A stretch of DNA of 64,000 nucleotides, from the NCBI GenBank assembly GCA_050633265.1, contig JBOEGE010000005.1:645462-709461 (forward strand). The letters are read 5' to 3'. The DNA comes from JBLHZY01 sp050633265. Its GTDB lineage: Bacteria > Pseudomonadota > Alphaproteobacteria > Rhodobacterales > Rhodobacteraceae. Position 1 is the first letter of the stretch, and every line of letters begins with the position of its first letter. The position numbers were made by a program, and so were the translations under genes. The notes beneath the pieces are model-generated. The model worked only from the letters and a program-made list of their open reading frames with translations. It had not been told where the DNA came from and made no database searches. Below, in pieces: positions 24,977 through 32,928 of the stretch.

Positions 24977-25440
24977 CGAGGGCCCTGTCTGCTCTAGGGA
25001 AGCGGCAACGCAGCACGAAAGCAAACGTTGATCGGCCGTTTTAGCCCGTTCTGGGAAGTTGTGGCGGGGCTTTCGGCCCAACTACTTTCATTTCGCGGCC
25101 CAATGGGATTTGAGCAGGCCAGACGCCCTTGACTATCAGGGAGAAGACACTGCCTTCCCACACGGGCAACCCGATTAAACAAAACCGTATCCTCGGCTAC
25201 GCTGCGCGCCGCACCACTTTTGCCGAATAGCATTGCCTCGCCCCCATTCGCCTTCCCCAAGTAGCAGATCAGCAGGAACAGGCGGCTTCGCCTTCTTCTC
25301 TGCAAATCAACCCTGATTTTCCAGAAAGGGAAGGTCAGATAAGCGAAACCAAGGTAGCGAGATGTGGCTTACAGGGACACACGAATGGAAAGGTTCTGTC
25401 GCAAATGAAAGAACTATGTGTCGCCTGACAAAATGAAAAA
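24977..25440. other. Intergenic stretch between sigma factor and tRNA-Arg
   Basis: About 460 bp with no supported gene. Open frames are short and their products look random. Sequence of this type (degenerate GC-rich text with GGCCG and AGCCCG words) also lies at 13562-14118 and 22760-22830. The promoter of the tRNA gene is at the other side, because the tRNA is on the minus strand. Confidence 0.45.
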
Positions 25441-25517
25441 TGGTGCACCCGAGAGGATTCGAACCTCTGACCCCCTGATTCGTAGTCAGGTACTCTATCC
25501 AGCTGAGCTACGGGTGC
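25441..25517 (-). tRNA. tRNA-Arg (anticodon ACG)
   Basis: A 77-nt cloverleaf on the minus strand. The acceptor stem is GCACCCG/CGGGTGC, the D arm begins TAGCTCAGCTGGATAGAG, the anticodon loop is CTACGAA (anticodon ACG, wobble A normally edited to inosine), the T arm has GGTTCGAATCC, and CCA is encoded at the 3' end. Confidence 0.97.
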
Positions 25518-25575
25518 ACTGTGGGGGCGGATTTAGCCGCCTGCGCGCCCCATTGCAAGGGCCAACTTTGGAAAA

Positions 25576-26973
25576 TTATGCGCCGGTCTCTTCAAGCGCG
25601 ATAACGGCCTTGGGAAGATGGATGGAAAAGGCTGTCCCTGTTTCATCCGAGCGCAGCAATTCAAGCCGCCCGCCGTGGCCGCGCACAAGATCCGCTGCAA
25701 TCGCAAGCCCAAGCCCAAAGCCACCTTTGCGCGCGCCCCCCTGAAACGGCTGAAACAGATATTCGCGCGCTTTGGGCGGCAGGCCCGGCCCGGTATCTGT
25801 GATGCTGATCTGCCAAGCGTCTTCATCCTCGTGCGCACTGACCGATATTTCCCCCGGCGCACCTGTGGCGATGATCGCTTGGCGGGCGTTGCGCACAAGG
25901 TTGGAAAGCACGCGATACATCTGCTCTGCGTCCGCACGGATCATCATCGCACCCGGAACATCCTCAGCAAAGCTCAGATCATACTCTCCCGTTGCCAGCC
26001 GCTCGCCCTCGATCACATCCGCAACGATATCCGCCAGCCGCACACGAGAAAGCGCCGGCGGCGGCTCATCCGCTTTGCCAAAAGTCAGCGTGCTTTCGCA
26101 CAGGTTTACCGCCCGGCTGATCGAGTTCACCAGCTTGGGCGCGGCGCGTTTTACCGCCGGATCATCGGATATTTCCATCCGGTCGGCCAAAAGCTGCGCG
26201 GTTGTGAGGATATTGCGCAGATCGTGGCTGATCTTGGCCACGGCGCCGCCAAGCTGTGCAAGGCGCTCTTTTTGCTTTAGCGCCGAGGTCAGCTGGGTTT
26301 GCATATCATGCAGCGCGGTTTCCGCCTCGCGCAATTCAGAAACACCCGCTGTTGGCTGAATGATCCGGCGCGCATCCTCGGGCGCTTGGGTATAGCTCGT
26401 CATCGCGCTCACAACGCCCTTGATGGGCCGCACGATAAAGCGCCGCGCCGCAAGGAAAAGCATCAAGGCCGCAATCACCGAAATGATCGCCGAAAGCGCT
26501 AAGATACGCAGCCCGTAATCAATCATCGCCATGCGCAAGGGCTGGGTTTCCATCGTGACCTCGATCAAAAGCCCCGCTTCTTTCACCGGATCGCCGATCA
26601 CCCGAATGACCCTGTTCTCAGGCTCCCAAAGGCAGGTAATCGCATCCCCAATCAGCTCAAACGCGCCCGGAGCACGCAGATCATATGTATCATAAATCGG
26701 CTGGGGGATCGGCGAGCTTAGCACCAATTGGCGCACTTGATCGCGCCGCAAAACAACGTTGAACACCCCCGCATTGGCCAGCAGCTCATCCTCGAGATCC
26801 ATGTCGATCATATCATTGGCCAAAAGCGCCAGCGATGCGATCTGTGCCCGCTCAAGCCGTGAGAGCAAATAATCCTCACGAAAACGCGCCACAGAGGGCA
26901 CGAAGATCAAGACCTCGGCCAACATAACGAACACAGCCGTCAGGATCAAAAATCTGCCCGAAAGAGAATTCAG
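25576..26973 (-). CDS. Sensor histidine kinase with abnormal start
   Basis: A membrane sensor kinase of about 465 residues. An N-terminal membrane segment (ILTAVFVMLAEVLIFVPSV) is followed by a periplasmic sensor region, a second membrane segment near residue 160, a HAMP-like linker, the H box AKISHDLRNILTTAQLLADR, the N box LSNLVRNARQAI and the G box ITDTGPGLP. No ATG or GTG is available: the frame is closed 30 bp upstream. A CTG at 26973 with GGAGGTGA 3-4 nt ahead gives L-NSLSGRF, which resembles how relatives begin as I remember them; TTG at 26949 lacks a ribosome site. A one-base error is the alternative. No response regulator is adjacent. Confidence 0.8.
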   Translation of the reverse strand: MNSLSGRFLILTAVFVMLAEVLIFVPSVARFREDYLLSRLERAQIASLALLANDMIDMDLEDELLANAGVFNVVLRRDQVRQLVLSSPIPQPIYDTYDLRAPGAFELIGDAITCLWEPENRVIRVIGDPVKEAGLLIEVTMETQPLRMAMIDYGLRILALSAIISVIAALMLFLAARRFIVRPIKGVVSAMTSYTQAPEDARRIIQPTAGVSELREAETALHDMQTQLTSALKQKERLAQLGGAVAKISHDLRNILTTAQLLADRMEISDDPAVKRAAPKLVNSISRAVNLCESTLTFGKADEPPPALSRVRLADIVADVIEGERLATGEYDLSFAEDVPGAMMIRADAEQMYRVLSNLVRNARQAIIATGAPGEISVSAHEDEDAWQISITDTGPGLPPKAREYLFQPFQGGARKGGFGLGLAIAADLVRGHGGRLELLRSDETGTAFSIHLPKAVIALEETGA

Positions 26974-27034
26974 AGCATCACCTCCACCAATTCACGCACG
27001 CCGCGCGCACGCCCCCATAGGTAGCGCCTTTGCG

Positions 27035-28450
27035 CTAAGGCACAAGCCGTTGTACCCATCCAACCACGCGTTTGATCATTGGGCTATCAAAAATCTTTGG
27101 GGTGAAATAGGCCCCGGCCGCGCGTTTTGAGACCTCAGAGAGGGTCGGATAGGGCATCACCATATTCGCAATCGCCCCCATCTTCAGCCCATTGGCCAGA
27201 ACCAGCGCCCAAAGCGAGATCAACTCGCCCGCTTGTTCGCCAACAATCGTCGCGCCAACGGGCTTCCCCTTTACGATCATCACCTTGATTTTGCCCGTGG
27301 TTGCCCCGCCCGCAATGGCGCGGTCGTTCTCAGCGTATTCAAAATGCGTAACCGTGAGCGCATCGCCGTGGGCCGCGCGCGCATCCGCCTCTGAAAGGCC
27401 AACATGGGCAAGCTCAGGGTCGGTATATGTCACCCATGGGATATGCGCCGTTTTCGCTTTCGCAGGTAGGGCAAACAGCATTGCGCGGATGATCACACCG
27501 GCATGATATCCCGCCACATGGGTAAATTGCAGCCCACCCGCCACATCGCCAATCGCATAGACGCGCTTATTTGTGCTGCGCAGATTGGCCCCAACGATCA
27601 CACCGCGCCGATCATGGGCAATCCCCGCCTTATCGAGATCAAGCCGCGCGATATTCGGGCTTCTGCCCACAGCCATCAACAGATGCGTTCCTTTAAAGAC
27701 GCGCCCATCTTCGGCCTCAACCTTGATCGCCCCCGCCTTGCCGCTGATCTTGGCAGCCTTGGCATTCTCTTCAATCGCAATGCCCTCGGCCCGCAGCGCA
27801 TCCAGCACAACAGCCGCCATCTCAGGATCATCCTTGCCCAGCGCCTTGGCCCCTTCAATCACAGTGACCTCACAGCCAAGCCGGCGATGCGCTTGGGCCA
27901 TTTCCATCCCTATCGGGCCGCCGCCAATGATCAGCAAATGCTCCGGCATCTCGCGATCGGCAAACAGTGTCTCGTTGGTCAGGTAAGGCACATCGCTCAG
28001 CCCCGGGATCGGCGGCACCAGCGGCGAAGACCCCGTCGCAATCACAAAGCGGCGCGCCTCAATGATCTTGCCACCCGCTTGCACCTCGCGCGGGGAGATA
28101 AACGTTGCTAAATCGCGGATCACGGTGCAGCCGAGCCCCTCAAAGCGCTCTTGGCTATCCACCGGCGCGATTGTTTCAATCACCGCCCGCACATGATCCT
28201 TGGCCGCGCCAAAATCAATCACCGGCTCTGCGCCCGCCACGCCAAACCCACCCTTGCGCACCATATGCGCGCGCTTGCCCGCCGCGATCAGCGCCTTTGA
28301 GGGCACACAGCCATAATTAAGGCAATCGCCGCCCATCTCGCCGCCCTCAATCAACACAACCCGCGCGCCCATCTGAACAGCCCCCGCCGCCACAGAAAGC
28401 CCGCCAGAGCCTGCCCCAATCACACAAATATCGCTCTTGATGCGCTCCAT
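27035..28450 (-). CDS. Dihydrolipoamide dehydrogenase/mercuric reductase-like flavoprotein
   Basis: A 471-residue FAD-dependent pyridine nucleotide-disulfide oxidoreductase. It has the FAD motif DICVIGAGSGGLSVAAGA (residues 7-24), the redox-active pair GGDCLNYGCVPSKAL with Cys-X4-Cys, the NAD site LLIIGGGPIGMEMAQAHRRL and the second FAD motif VYAIGDVAGG. It ends without the usual HPT/HAHP-E pair of lipoamide dehydrogenases: the corresponding stretch is MVMPYPTLSEVSKRAAG, as in TVP38-associated reductases. It overlaps the upstream gene stop by one base (TGATG). Confidence 0.9.
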   Translation of the reverse strand: MERIKSDICVIGAGSGGLSVAAGAVQMGARVVLIEGGEMGGDCLNYGCVPSKALIAAGKRAHMVRKGGFGVAGAEPVIDFGAAKDHVRAVIETIAPVDSQERFEGLGCTVIRDLATFISPREVQAGGKIIEARRFVIATGSSPLVPPIPGLSDVPYLTNETLFADREMPEHLLIIGGGPIGMEMAQAHRRLGCEVTVIEGAKALGKDDPEMAAVVLDALRAEGIAIEENAKAAKISGKAGAIKVEAEDGRVFKGTHLLMAVGRSPNIARLDLDKAGIAHDRRGVIVGANLRSTNKRVYAIGDVAGGLQFTHVAGYHAGVIIRAMLFALPAKAKTAHIPWVTYTDPELAHVGLSEADARAAHGDALTVTHFEYAENDRAIAGGATTGKIKVMIVKGKPVGATIVGEQAGELISLWALVLANGLKMGAIANMVMPYPTLSEVSKRAAGAYFTPKIFDSPMIKRVVGWVQRLVP

Positions 28451-29181
28451 CAGAGACCTTTCCGGCCAGTAACGGCCTTAATGAGGATCGGAAGCGCGGC
28501 CAGCCCGGCAAGGCCCAGCAGCGGCAACAAAATATGCGGCTCAAAAATCAGCCCGAGATCTGGGCTTTCACCGCGCGCAAAAACCTCGCCAAGCCCCGCG
28601 CCAACGGAAGTATAAACCACAGCGCCGGGCACAATCCCAAGCGCCGTTGAGATCACAAAACGCGACAGCGAAACGCCAACAAGCGCCGGGATCAGATTGG
28701 CGACAAAGAACGGCACCGCCGGCACCAAGCGCATCAAAAACAAAAACGACCACTGATTCTCATCAATCCCGGCCTTGATACGATGCACCATGCCGCTTGA
28801 AGAATCCATCTTGGCCGATAGCCGCGCCCCAAGCCCCATGCGCGCGGCCAAAAAGAGCGCCGTTGCACCCAATGTCGCGCCCATAATATTAAAGAGAGCG
28901 CCCGGGAAGGTCGCAAACAAAAAGCCGCCCGCAAGCGTCATGATCGTCGCTCCGGGAAGCGAAAACGCGACGATCACAGTATAAAGCGCGATAAAGCCGA
29001 TCACTGTTGCAAACAGATGCGCATCCCGCAGCGCGATCAAGGCCTCGCGATTGGCGCTCAAGGCCTCAAAACTTAGATAATCGCGCAAAACAAAGGCCCC
29101 GATCAGCGCCACAAGCCCAATCCCGATCAATGGCGCATAACGCAGCCAGCTTGGCATTTGCGAACCTTCTTGATCTGTCAT
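28450..29181 (-). CDS. TVP38/TMEM64 family membrane protein
   Basis: A 243-residue integral membrane protein of the VTT/SNARE-associated (DedA-like) group. Family stretches are AFSLPGATIMTLAGGFLFA, FNIMGATLGATALFLAARMG and LRLVPAVPFFVANLIPALV (as FLMRLVPAVPFFVANL). The ATG at 29181 has AAGAGG 8 nt upstream; the longer frame to 29367 runs into the rpmH promoter region on the other strand. It is followed by the flavoprotein with a one-base overlap, a pairing seen in many bacteria. Its transported substrate, if any, is unknown. Confidence 0.88.
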   Translation of the reverse strand: MTDQEGSQMPSWLRYAPLIGIGLVALIGAFVLRDYLSFEALSANREALIALRDAHLFATVIGFIALYTVIVAFSLPGATIMTLAGGFLFATFPGALFNIMGATLGATALFLAARMGLGARLSAKMDSSSGMVHRIKAGIDENQWSFLFLMRLVPAVPFFVANLIPALVGVSLSRFVISTALGIVPGAVVYTSVGAGLGEVFARGESPDLGLIFEPHILLPLLGLAGLAALPILIKAVTGRKGL

Positions 29182-29360
29182 TGCGCGCATCCTCTTGATA
29201 TCTGGGCCAACATGCGCCGCTGACGCGCCCAAGGCCAGCCCGATCACGCGCCCTTGATCGCCAGTGATCAACCGCCCCCTCAAACCCAAAGTCTTGCACC
29301 CTTTTGAAACATTTCTCTCCATCGGCTGCGAAAATGTTTCCACAATGCGCCTCCCTTGAA

Positions 29361-29389
29361 TTGACAAGCGCGCCCCCGCCCCCTAAAGG
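29361..29389 (+). promoter_or_regulatory. Promoter of rpmH-rnpA
   Basis: A consensus TTGACA (29361-29366), 17 bp of GC-rich spacer and TAAAGG (29384-29389) lie about 70 bp before rpmH. The perfect -35 box and correct spacing make this the likely promoter of the rpmH-rnpA-yidD operon. Confidence 0.6.
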
Positions 29390-29456
29390 ACGAGCTTCGA
29401 ATGTACACGGCCTTCGAATCCATGATGGATTTGGGCCAAACCGACGGAGCCGAGCG

Positions 29457-29591
29457 ATGAAACGCACTTACCAACCCTCGAACCTGGTTCGCAAACGCCG
29501 TCACGGTTTTCGCGCACGTATGGCCACAAAAGCTGGCCGTAACATCCTGAACGCCCGCCGCGCCAAAGGCCGGAAGTCGCTCAGCGCGTAA
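29457..29591 (+). CDS. rpmH: 50S ribosomal protein L34
   Basis: A 44-residue basic ribosomal protein, full length, matching L34 throughout (KRTYQPSNLVRKRRHGFRAR, then MATKAGRNILNARRAKGRK). Start at 29457; frames beginning further upstream only add non-homologous residues. rnpA follows after 3 nt, the near-universal bacterial order. Confidence 0.97.
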   Translation: MKRTYQPSNLVRKRRHGFRARMATKAGRNILNARRAKGRKSLSA

Positions 29592-29594
29592 ACC

Positions 29595-30032
29595 ATGCCG
29601 CATGGCAATGGAATGACACCGCCGAAGGCACCTGTAGTTGGCACAATCGCCAAAGCTACAGATGGGTCTTCGGCGGTTTCCGTTTGTCTGGTCACTTTGA
29701 CCCAACGCGCCGATTTCCTGCGCGCCGCCCGTGCGCGCCGCCAAGGCACAATGAGCATGATGGTCCAGGCCCGCAAACGCAGCGATGATGAGCCCGCCTC
29801 AGGGCTGCGCGTCGGCTTCACCTGCTCCAAAAAAGTTGGCAATGCTGTTGCCCGCAACCGCGCCAAACGCCGCCTGCGCGAAGCCGCCCGCGCGATCCTG
29901 CCCGAACTTGGCCAAGCGGGCTGGGATTACGTGCTGATCGGCAAGGCCGAGGCCACCGCCGCGCGCGATTTCAACGATCTCAAAAACGATCTGCGCTATG
30001 CGCTCAAAAAGCTTCACGCAGGCGCCAAATGA
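29595..30032 (+). CDS. rnpA: Ribonuclease P protein component
   Basis: The protein subunit (up to 145 residues) of RNase P, which matures tRNA 5' ends. The core motif is VGNAVARNRAKRRLREAAR around residues 85-103, preceded by RVGFTCSKK. The N-terminal 30 residues are poorly conserved, so the true start may be the second ATG at 29613. Overlaps yidD in an ATGA. Confidence 0.95.
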   Translation: MPHGNGMTPPKAPVVGTIAKATDGSSAVSVCLVTLTQRADFLRAARARRQGTMSMMVQARKRSDDEPASGLRVGFTCSKKVGNAVARNRAKRRLREAARAILPELGQAGWDYVLIGKAEATAARDFNDLKNDLRYALKKLHAGAK

Positions 30033-30271
30033 GCCCGCTTGCCCATATCGCCGCCCTGCCCGTGCGCGCCTATCGCTTGATCTTCTCGCCTTGGGTCGGA
30101 TTTAACTGCCGCTATCAACCGACATGCTCTGCCTATGCCCTTGAAGCGCTTGAAAAACACGGGGCGATCAAAGGCAGCTTCCTTGCCGCCAAACGCATCG
30201 GCCGCTGCCATCCTCTGGGCGGCGATGGCTATGATCCTGTGCCGGAAAAAGATGAAAATAACCCCTCCTAA
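30029..30271 (+). CDS. yidD: Membrane protein insertion efficiency factor YidD
   Basis: An 80-residue YidD/haemolytic-type small protein with the signature YRLIFSPWVGFNCRYQPTCS and the following GRCHPLGGDGYDPVP. It assists YidC-dependent membrane insertion. Start overlaps the rnpA stop (ATGA). Confidence 0.95.
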   Translation: MSPLAHIAALPVRAYRLIFSPWVGFNCRYQPTCSAYALEALEKHGAIKGSFLAAKRIGRCHPLGGDGYDPVPEKDENNPS

Positions 30272-30340
30272 CGCGCATTTTACGATATAGCTCAAAGGCA
30301 CAACAGCCCCGCGCAAGCGCCCCAGAATTCGGAAACCCAT

Positions 30341-31180
30341 ATGCTTGATGATCTTGATGATATCCATCCGCTTTTTCACGGCGCGCCCTCCTCAACCGAT
30401 TTCAAAAAGCTGCGCAAACGGATCGTCCGGCAAACCCGCGAAGCGATCGAACAATACGGGATGATTGAGCGCGATACCCGCTGGCTCGTCTGCATGTCCG
30501 GCGGCAAAGACAGCTACACCCTGCTTGCTGTTCTGCACGAATTGAAATGGCGCGGCCTGCTGCCGGTTGAGCTTCTCGCCTGCAACCTCGATCAAGGCCA
30601 GCCCGGCTTTCCCGCGACGGTTCTGCCTGAATTCCTTGAGAAAATGGGCGTCGAGCATCGGATCGAATACCAAGACACCTATTCCATCGTGATGGACAAA
30701 ACCCCAGCTGGCCGCACATTTTGCGCGCTCTGTTCCCGCCTGCGCCGCGGCAATCTTTATCGAATCGCGCGCGAAGAAGGCTGCTCGGCGGTTGTGCTCG
30801 GCCATCACCGCGATGACATCTTAGAAACCTTCTTTATGAACCTCTTTCACGGCGGCCGTTTGGCCACGATGCCGCCAAAACTGCTCAACGAAGAAGGCGA
30901 TCTCTTTGTCTACCGCCCCTTGGCCCATGTCGCCGAAGTTGATTGCGCCAAATTCGCCTCTGCGATGAACTACCCAATCATCCCCTGCGATCTGTGCGGA
31001 AGCCAAGACGGATTGCAGCGCCAACAAGTTAAGCAAATCCTCGATGGCTGGGAAAAAAACAGCCCTGGACGGCGCCAAGTCATGTTTCGTTCTCTCATGA
31101 ATGCGCGGCCCTCGCATCTCTTAGACCCTGATTTATTTGACTTTTCCGGGCTTGAGCGGCGCGAGACTTCGGAAAGCTAA
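30341..31180 (+). CDS. ttcA: tRNA 2-thiocytidine(32) synthetase TtcA
   Basis: A 279-residue cytoplasmic PP-loop enzyme that thiolates cytidine 32 of some tRNAs using an iron-sulfur cluster and ATP. The PP-loop VCMSGGKDSYTLL is near residues 49-61, a Cys pair FCALCSRLRRGNLY near residue 128, and a third cysteine region IIPCDLCGSQ near residue 218. It sits between yidD and the GGDEF-EAL gene, in a cluster of translation and membrane biogenesis genes. Confidence 0.93.
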   Translation: MLDDLDDIHPLFHGAPSSTDFKKLRKRIVRQTREAIEQYGMIERDTRWLVCMSGGKDSYTLLAVLHELKWRGLLPVELLACNLDQGQPGFPATVLPEFLEKMGVEHRIEYQDTYSIVMDKTPAGRTFCALCSRLRRGNLYRIAREEGCSAVVLGHHRDDILETFFMNLFHGGRLATMPPKLLNEEGDLFVYRPLAHVAEVDCAKFASAMNYPIIPCDLCGSQDGLQRQQVKQILDGWEKNSPGRRQVMFRSLMNARPSHLLDPDLFDFSGLERRETSES

Positions 31181-31277
31181 AATTTTATAGAACTTTTGTG
31201 AACTAATTAACCTTGCCCTGACTCGCAGCCCCTAACCTAAGAGGGAACAAAGCAGCAATGTCACCAAGGGGTCAGTC

Positions 31278-32825
31278 ATGCCGGGCGCAGATCAATCGCT
31301 CTTTCATCGCACCAAAAAGAACCTGCGCGGCGCCCTCATCGGGCCGCAGCTGCTTGCCTTTCTCCCCGCGATCACCTTGGGCGGATATTGGTATGGTGGC
31401 GAGGGTGTTTTGCTGTTTATGGCGCTGGTTTTCCCCGGGGTGTTTGCACTGGCGGGCATGTTTCCAACAATAAAATTCAACAAATCCAATGGCCGTGATG
31501 CAATCACAGGGCTGCGGCTGCGAAAAGCCCTGCTCAATGTGATGGATCAAACTCTGACCGAAGAACAAACCACCGGCAGAACAACCGCCTGCTTGATCGT
31601 TGAAATTGATGATTTCGGTTCTATTTCAAAAACATACGGCATCCCGGCTGCCGAAGATTTGCTGCGGGAAACAAGCCAGCGCCTGCAAGATACATTGCGC
31701 GATCATGATGTGGTCGCCAAACTTGAAGGGCCCAAATTTGCAATCGCCCTCGCGCCCCTGCGCCGCGCCGATCTTGAAGCATTGATTCAACTCTCCGCCC
31801 GCATTCAAGCCGCCATCGCCGAACCAACAATGATCGACGGCACCAAAGCTTTCGTCTCGGCCTCCATCGGATTTTGCCTGCCAAATCGCTTGCCGCTGCG
31901 CACCGGGCAAGCCTTTCTCGACGCAGCCCAAAGTGCGCTCGAAGATGCCCAAACCCATGGCCCCGCATCGATTCGCGCTTTCTCCGGCATGACACCAGAC
32001 CGCAGACCGCGCAGCACAGTGAATGTAACCGAAGTTTCCGAAGCGCTGGAAAATGGCCAAATCCGCCCATGGTTTCAGCCGCAAATCTCAACAGATACAG
32101 GCGAAGTCAGCGGCTTTGAGGCGCTCGCCCGCTGGATCCATCCAGAGCGCGGGACGATCTCGCCCGCCGAATTTCTTCCGACCATCCGTGAAGCGGGCCT
32201 CTTTGAGCGGCTAGGCGAGGTGATCCTCTATCATTCACTCACGGCGATAAACACATGGGAAAAGGCTGGATATGATGTGCCATGCATTGGGGTGAATTTT
32301 TCCTCAGCGGAACTTGGCAACCCAAAACTATGCGAGAAAATCCGTTGGGAATTGGACCGTTTTGATATCGCCCCAGAGCGCCTAACGATTGAAATTCTCG
32401 AAGATGTGATCGCCCAATCGGAAAACGATACAATCACCCGCAATATTTGGGCCCTCTCTGAAATGGGCTGCGGCATTGATCTAGATGATTTTGGCACAGG
32501 GCATGCTTCAATCGCCAATATTCGCCGCTTTGCCGTCGATCGGATCAAAATTGATCGCTCTTATGTCACCCGCGTCGATGTGGACCGCGATCAACAAAGC
32601 ATGGTTGCAGCAATCCTGACCATGGCCGAACGGCTCGATCTGCAAACACTCGCAGAGGGTGTTGAAACTGTTGGAGAATATTCAATGCTATCGCAACTGG
32701 GCTGCGCCCATGTTCAGGGCTTCTCTATCGCGCGCCCCATGCCTTTCGAAGATACTTTCTCTTGGATGCAAAAACACCAATCCGCTCTGCCCGAGACCCC
32801 CCATGTAAATCGCCAGGCAAGTTAA
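31278..32825 (+). CDS. GGDEF(degenerate)-EAL protein, probable c-di-GMP phosphodiesterase
   Basis: A 515-residue protein. Two N-terminal membrane segments (about residues 22-65) anchor it. A GGDEF-like domain follows, but its active-site loop reads LEGPKF in place of GGDEF, so cyclase activity is unlikely. The EAL domain begins near residue 240 and keeps the catalytic set: SGFEALARW, NFSSAELGNP, EILEDV, DLDDFGTGHASI, IKIDRS, LAEGVET and the final VQGF. It should hydrolyse c-di-GMP at the inner membrane. AAGGGG lies upstream of the ATG. A 103-bp gap separates it from yidC. Confidence 0.9.
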   Translation: MPGADQSLFHRTKKNLRGALIGPQLLAFLPAITLGGYWYGGEGVLLFMALVFPGVFALAGMFPTIKFNKSNGRDAITGLRLRKALLNVMDQTLTEEQTTGRTTACLIVEIDDFGSISKTYGIPAAEDLLRETSQRLQDTLRDHDVVAKLEGPKFAIALAPLRRADLEALIQLSARIQAAIAEPTMIDGTKAFVSASIGFCLPNRLPLRTGQAFLDAAQSALEDAQTHGPASIRAFSGMTPDRRPRSTVNVTEVSEALENGQIRPWFQPQISTDTGEVSGFEALARWIHPERGTISPAEFLPTIREAGLFERLGEVILYHSLTAINTWEKAGYDVPCIGVNFSSAELGNPKLCEKIRWELDRFDIAPERLTIEILEDVIAQSENDTITRNIWALSEMGCGIDLDDFGTGHASIANIRRFAVDRIKIDRSYVTRVDVDRDQQSMVAAILTMAERLDLQTLAEGVETVGEYSMLSQLGCAHVQGFSIARPMPFEDTFSWMQKHQSALPETPHVNRQAS

Positions 32826-32928
32826 GCTTTTCCTGTGATTTCCTTGAAAATCCGGCGAAATGCCTTGACCTTTCGCCCCCCGACAGGTTGAACCTCCACT
32901 GACTTGAAAACAGTGCTGGGCGGCCCGA

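Noticed and set aside
24994..25305. 103-codon minus-strand frame before the tRNA
   Set aside because: Cys/Arg/Pro-rich random-looking product, no ribosome site, no family resemblance.
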